Below, piece by piece: positions 1-8,612 of a stretch of 64,000 nucleotides of DNA (its first letter is position 1; each line of letters starts with the position of its first letter). The translations under genes and the position numbers were made by a program. Origin of the DNA: Emticicia sp040253585 (GTDB lineage: Bacteria; Bacteroidota; Bacteroidia; Cytophagales; Spirosomataceae); assembly GCF_040253585.1 (NCBI RefSeq), contig NZ_JBELAU010000003.1, positions 1 to 64,000 on the forward strand, in the 5' to 3' direction. The notes below the pieces were generated by a model that saw only the letters and a list, made by a program, of their open reading frames with translations, ran no database searches and was not told where the DNA came from.

Positions 1-3000
1 CGTGGTACTTGCCGTAGCTGTACAGCCATTGGCATCTTTCACCGTTAAAGTATAATTACCTGCACTTAATGCTGAAAATACATTACTACTTTGGAAAGTC
101 GAACCATCTTTTGAATAAGTATAAGCCGTTGTACCACCGCTTGCCAATAAACTAATGCTACCCGTGCTGTTTGATTGACAAGTCAAATTCGTTGGGGTGG
201 CTGTCAAAGTTATGTTTGATACAGTAATAGTTATAGTATTTGAAGAACTACTTTCACAACCAGTTACAGTACATATTGCGGTATAATTCGTAGTTACACT
301 TGGCGAAACACTTAATGGACTCCCTGTACCTACTATTGTATTTGAAGCATTTTTCCAAGTTATTGTTCCTTCACATGAATTAGAAATACTTAGATTCGTA
401 CTTGAACCAACACATATTGTAGTACTGCCAGTTGCAGTTGGTGTTGTTGGAATCGAATTTATTGTCACAGCCACCGCCGTTCTATCAGTTTCACAAGTGA
501 TTAAAGGGCTTGAACCAACTACTGCAAATGCTCTTGCAACATAGTAAATTTGTGAGGCTGTTAATGTTGGTGTATTATATGTTTCATTTCTTGTTCCAGA
601 TGTTGGAGATAATGCTGTAATTGAATTTGCTGCATTATACCAATTAAATGTTCCCAAAGACACACTACTATTTGCTGAAAATGAGGCTGAGCCGCTCCCA
701 CAAAAACTTGACGAAGCTGGGTTGACCGTTGGTATTCCACTAAGTGAATATGGTGCATTTACAGTAATAATATTTGAAGTTTTGGTACAATATTCTGAAA
801 CTACTGTAACTGTATAATCGCCAGCAGTTGATGTAGTATGTGTCGAGTTCGTTGCTCCCGATATTCGATTACCGTCCAAATTCCATTGATATGAATACGA
901 ACCCGTTCCACCAACTGGTGAAGCAGTTAAGGTCGTTGTTCTATTTAAAACACCTGTTCCACAAAAATAAGTATTTCCTGAAATAGTCACAGATAAAGGT
1001 GGAGTAACAGAAACTTTTGCAATGGCCATGTCACTACATCCAAATTGAGATCTAACTGTTCCAAAAAAGGCTGTAATTTGTGTTGTTGTTGTTGGGTTTA
1101 TAAATACACCACTTATTGAATTTGTGCTTCCGCTATTCGGGCCTGAAAGATTAGTGGTGTTATCTCGATTCCATGAAAAGGTGGTCGTTCCATTGACAGA
1201 TTTTCCATCAGAAATAAGCAAATTAATACTTTCTCCGCTACAAATTTTTGCAAAATCGGGTGTTATTGTTGCTTGAGGTATTGGATTAACAGTTATTGTG
1301 AAGTTTCTTGGACTTCCCACACATGTTATTCCGTCATTCGTATAAGAAGGTGTTACGGTAATTACGCCAGTAACTGATGTATTTCCAGTATTTGTAACCG
1401 TAAATGTAGCAATATTGCCTGTCCCACTTGCGGCTAATCCTATCGCTGTATTAGTATTTGTCCAATTATAAGTTGTTCCGCTTACTGCTCCTATAAAATT
1501 TGCCGATGTTGACGTTCCACTACACAAGCTTTGATTTGAAACTGCATTTACTGTTGGGGTTGGATTTACCAAAATAGTGAAATTTTTGACCGTTCCTGAA
1601 CATGTAACTCCATTGTTTGTATAACTTGGTGTAGTGGTAATTACACCCGAAATTGGTGAACTACCAGTAATTATAGCTGTAAATGTTGCGATATTTCCTG
1701 TCCCACTTGCCGCTAAACCAATGCTTGGATTTGTGTTTGTCCAGCTATAAACAGTCCCAGAAACTGCCCCTGTGAAAGCAATCGCAGTTGCTTGAGTGCC
1801 ATTACACAAGGTTTGGTCTGTTATCGCATTAACCGTTGGAATCGGATTTACTGTAATTGTAAAGCTTGTTGACGAGCCTATACAAGTGAGTCCATTATTG
1901 GTATATGTTGGTGTTATCGAAACTATTCCATTTATGGGTGAAGTTCCAGAATTGGTTGTAGTAAAGGCTGCAAGGTTTCCTGTGCCGCTCGATGGCAAAC
2001 CTATATTTGAATTAGTGTTCGTCCAGTTATAAAGTGTACCACTAACAGCCCCCGTAAAATTAACTGCTGAACTTGTTGAACCATAACAATGCGTTTGATT
2101 TGCAACGGCATTAACTGTTGGCGTTGGATTGACTATAATATCAAAACTTTGTGTTAAACCTGTGCAAGTTAAACCACCATTTGTGTACGAAGGTGTAACC
2201 GTTATCGTGCTAACAAGTGGAGAAGTACCTGTGTTTGTTGCAACAAAAGCCGCAATATTCCCTGTGCCACTTGTAGTTAAACCAATGTTTGAATTTGTGT
2301 TTGTCCAGTTATAAATCGTACCTGCAACAGCTCCTGTAAATGTAACTTGCGTAGTTTGTGAGCCATTACATAAGGTTTGGTCCATAACCGCATTGACTGT
2401 TGGAATTGGATTCACGGTAATGGTAAAACTTTGCGAACTTCCTGTGCAAGTTACCCCATTGTTGGAATAAGACGGCGTAACGTTTATTGTTCCTATATTT
2501 GGAGAACTGCCAGAATTTGTAGTAGCAAATGCAGCAATATTTCCAGAACCACCTCCTCCCAAGCCGATGTTTGTATTCGAATTTGTCCAATTATAAACTG
2601 TTCCACTCACTGCTCCTGTAAAATTAATTGCGTTTGTTGTAGCTCCAGAGCAGAGTATTTGATTGGTAACAGTATTGACTGTTGGTGTTGGATTGACAGC
2701 AATTGTGAAAATTTTCGGTGTACCCGTACACGTAACTCCTCCATTTGTAAATGACGGACTAACAGTTATTTCGCTAAAAATTGGTAAACTTCCAGTATTT
2801 GTTGCTGTAAATGCTATAATATTTCCTGTCCCACTGGCAGACAAACCAATGCTTGTATTTGAATTTGTCCAGTTATAAATCGTTCCAGTAACCGCTCCCA
2901 ACATGGTTATTGCCGTAGTTTGCGAACCATTACATAATGATTGGTCTGTAATATTATTAACCAATGGAGTTGGATTTACCGTAATTGTAAAATTCTGAGG

Positions 3001-6000
3001 TATTCCTGTGCAAGTTACACCTTGATTCGTATATGATGGCGTAGCTGTAATCGTTCCTGAAATTGGACTACTGGTCGAATTAGTCGCCGTAAAGGCTAAA
3101 ATATTGCCACTTCCGCTCGCAGAAAGGCCGATATTTGTATTTGTGTTTGTCCAATTATAAATAGTTCCACTTACCATACCTGTGAAATTTACTGCCGTAG
3201 TTGTAGAAGTATTGCAAAGGACTTGATTCGTTATCGAATTAACAGTAGGAATAGGGTTGACTGTGATATTAGCGGTTGCGACCGTACTTTTACAATTATT
3301 TGCAACAATTTCGCAAACTGCATAATAATTGGTTGTTGCACTTGGTGTAACTGTTACTGACGAAAGAGAGTTGGTCAAATTAACATCTGAATACCATAGA
3401 GGAACACCCGTGTTACAGGTTGCTGATAAATTTACACTTTGCCCTGCACAAATAGTTGGAGAAGTCACTGTTGGAGCAGCAGGTTTTTCAATTATTTCTA
3501 CATTCAATGTTTTTGTACAACCTCGTGCATCAATTACTTGGGCAATGTGAGTTCCAGCCGATAAACCAGTAAACGAACTCCCACCCCAGCTACCACCATC
3601 AACTCTATATTGATATGGAGCTAAACCTCCTGATGCACTCAAGCTAAACATACCCGTATTTCCGACAATGCAATCATTTTGACTTACAAGAGACAATACA
3701 ATATCTGCTACAGTATTTATACTCAACGTTTTTTCTAAAATGCAGCCATTTGCATCTTTCACTCCCACAGTATAAGTTCCTGATGATAGATTTGAAAATG
3801 TAGTTGTGCTTCCATAACTACTACCATTTATATTATACGTTAATGCTCCAGTTCCTCCAGCTCCCGAAATAGTAATTATGCCATTATCTCCAGTTGTACA
3901 ATCATTAGATGACTGAATTGAAAGGGACAGTGGGTCAGCTTGTGTTATATTAACAAACTGAGCAATTAAACATCCTTTGCTATCTCTGGCAGAGATCGTG
4001 TATGAGCCAGCAAAAATACCAGCAAAAACATTATTAGTTTGAAAATCAACACCATTCTTTGAAAATTGATAGCCCGGTGTTCCACCTGTAGCACTGGCGA
4101 TAATTGTAACTGGCGAACCAGCACAAGCAGCATTACCTACTTCCAAGCTCAATGCTGGATTAGGATTAACCACTATTGCAATCGCTGCCCTCTCAGTTTC
4201 ACAACCATTTTGTGTCTGAGAAGCATAATAATTGGTTGTGCCAACCGTATTGGTAGATGGCGTAGGTGCAGTATTAGTGCCAACCCCACCTGTTATAGTA
4301 TTATACCATAGAACTGTTGCTCCCGAAGCCCCCACTACATTTAATTGGGAAGCTGTAATCCCTTGGCAATATTCGGTTGTACTTGATGGCAGTGTTGCTG
4401 GTGTTTGATTGACTGTAATTGTTATATTTCCTGCCGTGCTTTTACACCCTGAGGCACTTACACATGCACCATAATAAGTTGTGGTCATTGTTGGTCTGAC
4501 CGGACTTGAAACTACATTTGTTAATGCCGGCTCTGTGTACCAAGTTATAATTCCTGAACTACAAGTAGCCGTTAAAGTAGAACTTTGTCCCGAACAGATT
4601 GTAGTCGAACTCGCTGCAATACCTGTGGGTGCTGATGGGGTAGGGTTTACATTTACTGTTACATTTTCTGCGGCACTTTTACAGCCTAATCCACTCACAC
4701 AAGCCACATGATAGGTTGTAGTTGTAATTGGACTTACTGTCGTTGCTACCGTCGTTGTAAGGGCGGCATTGGTGTACCAAGTTATTGTACCACTTGCACA
4801 GGTAGCTATCAAAGATGTACTCTGCCCAACACAGATTGTGGCAGGACTTGCCAAAATATTTGTAGGAGTTAATGGAGTAGGGTTTACTGTAACAGTTATA
4901 TTTCCTGCACTACTTTTACAGCCAGCCGTACTTACACAAGCTACATAGTATGTTTTTGTACTTGTTGGACTTACTGGCGATGTTACCTCCGTTGTAAGTG
5001 CATTACTGGTGTACCAAGTTGCAGTTCCACTGCTACATGTTGCCGACAAAGCAGAGCTTTGTCCTGAGCAGATTGTAGTGTGACTTGCCGAAATACTTGT
5101 TGGTGCTGATGGTATTGGATTTACAGTTATAAAAATATTTCCAGAGGGACTTTTACAACCTAATGCACTTACACATGATACATAATAGGTTGTAGTTGAA
5201 GTTGGACTTACAGTATTTGAAACAGTATTTGTTAAAGCTGCATCACTAAACCAAGTTGTTGTTCCTGTACTACAAATAGCTGATAAAGTTGAACTTTGCC
5301 CTGAACAGATTGTAGCGGGGCTTGCCGAAATACTTGTTGGTGCAGATGGTGTTGGGTTTACAGTAACAGTTACATTACCAAATGTGCTTCTACATCCAGT
5401 ATTACTTAAGCACGCAACATAATAGGTGGTTGTATTTGTCGGACTGACTGAATTTGAAATAGTATTTGTCAATGCAACATCATTATACCAAGTTACTGTT
5501 CCGTTACTACATGCTGCCGACAAAGTAGAACTTTTACCCGAACAGATTGTGGCTGGACTGGCCGAAATACCAGCGGGTGCTGTTGGTGTTGGATTTACTG
5601 TTATAGCTATATTTCCTGCGGTACTCTTACAACCTGATGCACTCATGCAGGCTACATAATAAGTAGTTGTGCTTGCTGGACTTACCGAATTTGAAATCAA
5701 ATTTGTCAATGCTACATCGCTGTACCAGGTTACTGTGCCTGTACTACATGTGGCAGATAAGGTTGAACTTTGTCCTGAACAGATTGTAGCTGGACTTGCC
5801 GAAATACCAGTTGGTGCTGTTGGTGTTGGGTTTACAGTTATTGTTACATTTCCCGAGATACTTTTGCAACCACCACTTCCTATACAAGAAACATAATAAG
5901 TTGTTGTTAATGCTGGGCTAACTGTGCTTGTAACTGTACTCGTAAGCCCCGCATCACTATACCAAGTTGCAGTACCGCTGTTACAAGTTGCCGATAAAGT

Positions 6001-7680
6001 AGAACTTTGTCCTGAGCAAATTGTAACCAAACTTGCCGAAATAGCTGTTGGTACTGTCGGTGTAATATTTATTGCTCCTACCGTAACATTTGTGGTGGAA
6101 GTACATCCACTTGCATCGGCAGCCATAATTGTATAAGTTCCCGCTGTTAAGTTGCTAAAAGTACCTGCTGGGCTTTGTGTGCCAATATTTGGCGAAATAA
6201 CATACGAAATCGTCCCAGTTCCCCCAGTTGCTGTTTTAACTATTTTACCATTGTTTCCGTCACTACAAGTTACATTTGTAATAGTTGATGCCTCAAAAGT
6301 AATAGCAGTTGGTTGAGTAATTATGAGCGTACTAAACTTTGTACAGATATTATCTTTTACGTAGAAAGTATATGACCCCGCCGATAATCCCGAAAATATA
6401 TTACTTGCTTGATAATTTGTTCCGTCTTTACTATACGTGACAGAACCCGTTGGTGTACCTGTATAATTTACGGTAGCGGTTGAAGTTCCTCCATTACAAG
6501 TAATTGCCGTTGAACTTGTCGTTACGCCTGTCAAAGTACAACAGCCTACTGAGGCAGTTCCTGCATTTGCAGGAAAATTCACAGTAGTCGCTCTGTTTGA
6601 GTAGTTAGTAACTACCAATACATAAACCTTCCCAGCTGTAACCGATGCAATTGATAGTGAGATATTTGCAGAACTTGAATAATCACAAGTTAATGGCGAA
6701 CTTTGAGTGGCGAAACAAGCATCAGCGACTGTATTTACTGGTCCCCAAATAGCTCCATCCACATCTACATTTGATGTATTTGTTACATTAAATGAAACAG
6801 ACCCACTTGTCGAGGGAATAAAATAAAACCATGATTGATTGGGACTTGTTCCAAGGCATCCCCATTGAGTTGAGGCCGTACCTCCGTTTGTGGTATTACC
6901 CACCAAAGCTGCAAATGAAGTACCGCTGCAAAGCTGTGCATCACTCGACGTTGAAAGTGCCGCACAAGAAGTGGCTGGTGTATTAATTAAAGGCTTGAAG
7001 TTTTTTAATGAAATAGCATTTGTAGCAGTATTACTCTTATCTAAACTTACCGAAACAGTTTTCCATGCACTCACACAGCCTGTTTTTGGTTCTTCGTACC
7101 TTACATAATACTCTGTTGGAGTTGTCGTAGGTGTAATCAATGTTACACCACCAGTATTTTGTTCATGTTTCCATCTAAGTTCAACACCATCTATTTCTTT
7201 AGTACCCAAATAAAACGGTTCGTTGGAAGTTACATTATAATCTCCTGGAACCGTTGGGGTACCTGTAAAATTGGGCAGACTTACACTAATTGTTATTTTA
7301 TTTGAAGGTTTACTTTCTCGTTCACCTGCTTTGCGAATGGCATAATAAGTCGTGGTTTCTTTAGGTGAAATTTTTAAAACACTACCGCTTCCAACAACTT
7401 CATTCGAACTCGTTTTCCAAGTAATATCGCCATTGTGAGCATCTGTAACCTTCAATTCTGTACTTGTTCCAGCACAAATCTTTGTTGTTCCAGCTAATAT
7501 TTCTGGAACTTTTATTGCAGAATCAGCTTTGAAAAAATGTTTAGTACTTTCAAGCAGATTTGTTGTATTGGAAAATTTAGTATTAATTCTATGAGCCTCA
7601 GTAATTATTGAATTAATGAAAAATAAAAAAAATAATAAATTACCTTTTTCAATTAGGAAAAATCGTTTGCTTACTGCCAT
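1..7680 (-). CDS. Giant modular SprB-like surface adhesin, C-terminal part cut by the window edge
   Basis: The frame is open from the ATG at 7680 to base 1, so at least 2,560 residues are present and the C-terminus lies outside. A signal peptide with a hydrophobic core LLFFLFFINSII (residues 15-26) is followed by Ig-like modules (about 57-214), a Cys-containing jelly-roll-like region (224-382), SprB-type modules ending in patterns like AGSYTFYVKD (382-539), eight 79-residue Ig-like units (539-1171), three more SprB-type modules, seven 94-residue PKD-like units (1476-2133), then mixed modules to the edge. Related proteins in Cytophagales and Flavobacteria are cell-surface adhesins exported by the T9SS. 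SprB of Flavobacterium is the gliding adhesin. Surface location and adhesion are inferred; the T9SS sorting domain expected at the C-terminus is not in view. Confidence 0.9.
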   Translation of the reverse strand, partial: MAVSKRFFLIEKGNLLFFLFFINSIITEAHRINTKFSNTTNLLESTKHFFKADSAIKVPEILAGTTKICAGTSTELKVTDAHNGDITWKTSSNEVVGSGSVLKISPKETTTYYAIRKAGERESKPSNKITISVSLPNFTGTPTVPGDYNVTSNEPFYLGTKEIDGVELRWKHEQNTGGVTLITPTTTPTEYYVRYEEPKTGCVSAWKTVSVSLDKSNTATNAISLKNFKPLINTPATSCAALSTSSDAQLCSGTSFAALVGNTTNGGTASTQWGCLGTSPNQSWFYFIPSTSGSVSFNVTNTSNVDVDGAIWGPVNTVADACFATQSSPLTCDYSSSANISLSIASVTAGKVYVLVVTNYSNRATTVNFPANAGTASVGCCTLTGVTTSSTAITCNGGTSTATVNYTGTPTGSVTYSKDGTNYQASNIFSGLSAGSYTFYVKDNICTKFSTLIITQPTAITFEASTITNVTCSDGNNGKIVKTATGGTGTISYVISPNIGTQSPAGTFSNLTAGTYTIMAADASGCTSTTNVTVGAINITPTVPTAISASLVTICSGQSSTLSATCNSGTATWYSDAGLTSTVTSTVSPALTTTYYVSCIGSGGCKSISGNVTITVNPTPTAPTGISASPATICSGQSSTLSATCSTGTVTWYSDVALTNLISNSVSPASTTTYYVACMSASGCKSTAGNIAITVNPTPTAPAGISASPATICSGKSSTLSAACSNGTVTWYNDVALTNTISNSVSPTNTTTYYVACLSNTGCRSTFGNVTVTVNPTPSAPTSISASPATICSGQSSTLSAICSTGTTTWFSDAALTNTVSNTVSPTSTTTYYVSCVSALGCKSPSGNIFITVNPIPSAPTSISASHTTICSGQSSALSATCSSGTATWYTSNALTTEVTSPVSPTSTKTYYVACVSTAGCKSSAGNITVTVNPTPLTPTNILASPATICVGQSTSLIATCASGTITWYTNAALTTTVATTVSPITTTTYHVACVSGLGCKSAAENVTVNVNPTPSAPTGIAASSTTICSGQSSTLTATCSSGIITWYTEPALTNVVSSPVRPTMTTTYYGACVSASGCKSTAGNITITVNQTPATLPSSTTEYCQGITASQLNVVGASGATVLWYNTITGGVGTNTAPTPSTNTVGTTNYYASQTQNGCETERAAIAIVVNPNPALSLEVGNAACAGSPVTIIASATGGTPGYQFSKNGVDFQTNNVFAGIFAGSYTISARDSKGCLIAQFVNITQADPLSLSIQSSNDCTTGDNGIITISGAGGTGALTYNINGSSYGSTTTFSNLSSGTYTVGVKDANGCILEKTLSINTVADIVLSLVSQNDCIVGNTGMFSLSASGGLAPYQYRVDGGSWGGSSFTGLSAGTHIAQVIDARGCTKTLNVEIIEKPAAPTVTSPTICAGQSVNLSATCNTGVPLWYSDVNLTNSLSSVTVTPSATTNYYAVCEIVANNCKSTVATANITVNPIPTVNSITNQVLCNTSTTTAVNFTGMVSGTIYNWTNTNTNIGLSASGSGNILAFTATNSTSSPISGTITATPSYTNQGVTCTGIPQNFTITVNPTPLVNNITDQSLCNGSQTTAITMLGAVTGTIYNWTNSNTSIGLSASGTGNIIAFTATNTGSLPIFSEITVSPSFTNGGVTCTGTPKIFTIAVNPTPTVNTVTNQILCSGATTNAINFTGAVSGTVYNWTNSNTNIGLGGGGSGNIAAFATTNSGSSPNIGTINVTPSYSNNGVTCTGSSQSFTITVNPIPTVNAVMDQTLCNGSQTTQVTFTGAVAGTIYNWTNTNSNIGLTTSGTGNIAAFVATNTGTSPLVSTITVTPSYTNGGLTCTGLTQSFDIIVNPTPTVNAVANQTHCYGSTSSAVNFTGAVSGTLYNWTNTNSNIGLPSSGTGNLAAFTTTNSGTSPINGIVSITPTYTNNGLTCIGSSTSFTITVNPIPTVNAITDQTLCNGTQATAIAFTGAVSGTVYSWTNTNPSIGLAASGTGNIATFTAIITGSSPISGVITTTPSYTNNGVTCSGTVKNFTILVNPTPTVNAVSNQSLCSGTSTSANFIGAVSGTTYNWTNTNTAIGLAASGTGNIATFTVTNTGNTSVTGVITVTPSYTNDGITCVGSPRNFTITVNPIPQATITPDFAKICSGESINLLISDGKSVNGTTTFSWNRDNTTNLSGPNSGSTNSISGVFINPTTTTQITAFFGTVRSQFGCSDMAIAKVSVTPPLSVTISGNTYFCGTGVLNRTTTLTASPVGGTGSYSYQWNLDGNRISGATNSTHTTSTAGDYTVTVVSEYCTKTSNIITVNAPYSLSGIPTVNPASSSFCGSGSASFSANSSVSLGTFNWYNAANSITALSPTSGTRNETYNTPTLTASQIYYVARAFAVVGSSPLITCETDRTAVAVTINSIPTTPTATGSTTICVGSSTNLSISNSCEGTITWKNASNTIVGTGSPLSVSPSVTTNYTAICTVTGCESSSSNTITITVSNITLTATPTNLTCQSNSTGSISLLASGGTTAYTYSKDGSTFQSSNVFSALSAGNYTLTVKDANGCTATASTT
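1282..3253 (-). repeat. Tandem array of seven 282-bp units coding for PKD-like domains
   Basis: Unit boundaries, taken at the GGATT or GGGTT start of each linker, fall at 1282, 1562, 1844, 2126, 2408, 2690, 2972 and 3254. Spacing is 282 bp in six units and 280 by my reading in one. Each unit codes for about 94 residues carrying GTIYNWTNTN, IGLSASGTGNI and a late VTCTG motif, each ending in a short VNPTPTVN linker. Confidence 0.9.
4169..6065 (-). repeat. Tandem array of eight 237-bp units coding for Ig-like domains
   Basis: The linker that codes for NPTP recurs at 4406, 4643, 4880, 5117, 5354, 5591 and 5828, a spacing of exactly 237 bp each time. The outer units extend the array to about 4169 and 6065. 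Each 79-residue unit has ICSGQSSTL near its start, ATWYSD in the middle and a TTYYVAC motif followed by a conserved Cys. The units are alike but not identical at DNA level. Confidence 0.9.
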
Positions 7681-8290
7681 TATAATTACAGTTTATTGTA
7701 TATTTGTCATAAATCATTAGGTCTGATGTAGCAAATTTTGATGATGAGGTATTGGTTAAAAAGTTTTATTTAGGTTAATTCAAACAGCACATAAAATGTC
7801 TGAATTCTATCATTATTTTTCAAGATAATTTAGGTTTAACCAACAGACAATGAATCCAAAACTTTGCTTTTCTGATTACGTTAGGACGAAAAAAAAGCTA
7901 CGAGTAACAACTTTCATACTAAAAAAACAATGGAGATGAACTTGAAAGGCCTAAAGGGGCGGATAAAAGTAAATTAGGTAACTATTAAAGTTGAGATTGA
8001 GACACTTCTTGATAATGGCTCAACAAAAAATAATTGCTCTGAATACCGATTTTACAAATAGTTTTGAATTGATTTTTACATTATAGTTTTAAAATTGAAA
8101 CCTGTCTTTGCTACATTGTTTTCTTCTTTTGAGTAATATTCGTTGATAACACGGTCGCTGCCATAATTTACTTGATCGGTACTTGAATAATTCAGCCCAA
8201 TAGATTAATACAAATAAGCATTTTAGACAATTGTTTGAAATGATTTACGTCAATCATGCTGATTTGACTACTCTGATTGTTGCCAACTTT
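7681..8290. other. 610-bp stretch without an intact gene
   Basis: I see no complete reading frame, RNA gene or clear terminator here. It includes the upstream region of the giant adhesin and, near 8076-8205 on the minus strand, an open stretch of about 43 codons that reads like the end of a protein (YSSTDQVNYGSDRVINEYYS) but has no start codon. Together with the neighbouring 8295-8562 fragment it looks like a zone of gene decay. Confidence 0.6.
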
Positions 8291-8294
8291 CTTT

Positions 8295-8562
8295 TCAGCC
8301 AGTAGAGTGTGTGTCAACCAAAGCCATTATCGAGTTTACTTGGTTGGTTAAATCTAAAAATGGAGTGGGTAGAACTTGCCCGTTAGAAATGATTTTTACT
8401 TGATTTTCATTTACAATAAAAAGCCTGTAATCATTGGCATGAGTGATGTCAACGATTGATGAAAAAGCATCAGAAACCAAATTTACTTGTATGTTGGGTG
8501 ATTGAGCAAAGAATTAATGGGCTTAAGATAAATAATAGTGGAGTTTTCTTTTTGGTTTACAT
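8295..8562 (-). pseudogene. Frameshifted N-terminal fragment of a sugar-dehydrogenase-like (GSDH-type) secreted protein
   Basis: One frame reads FFAQSPNIQVNLVSDAFSSI and continues with ITHANDYRLFIVNENQVKII and LPTPFLDLTNQV. This resembles the first beta-propeller blade of PQQ-dependent sugar dehydrogenase (GSDH) proteins just after their signal peptide. The matching signal peptide lies in another frame: an ATG at 8562 followed at once by TAA, then KKKTPLLFILSPLILCS. At least two lesions (a stop at codon 2 and a one-base frame change near 8500) and a 3' truncation at 8295 are therefore present. The family assignment rests on recalled motifs only. Confidence 0.5.
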
Positions 8563-8575
8563 TAAATTAAAGAGT

Positions 8576-8607
8576 AAAAAAAAGGCAGCAAATAAATCGC
8601 TGCCTTT
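8576..8607 (-). terminator. Terminator of leuS
   Basis: A perfect stem AAAGGCAGC / GCTGCCTTT (8581-8589 with 8599-8607) is followed on the minus strand by a run of T residues. It lies just past the leuS stop codon. Confidence 0.85.
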
Positions 8608-8612
8608 GAATA

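Noticed and set aside
1282..6065. CRISPR array
   Set aside because: The units are 237 and 282 bp long, translate continuously in one frame, and have no short direct repeats with unique spacers.
1..7100. Several 60-125 codon plus-strand open frames opposite the adhesin
   Set aside because: They repeat with the tandem units of the minus-strand gene and have no family-like sequence; they are shadows of the coding repeats.
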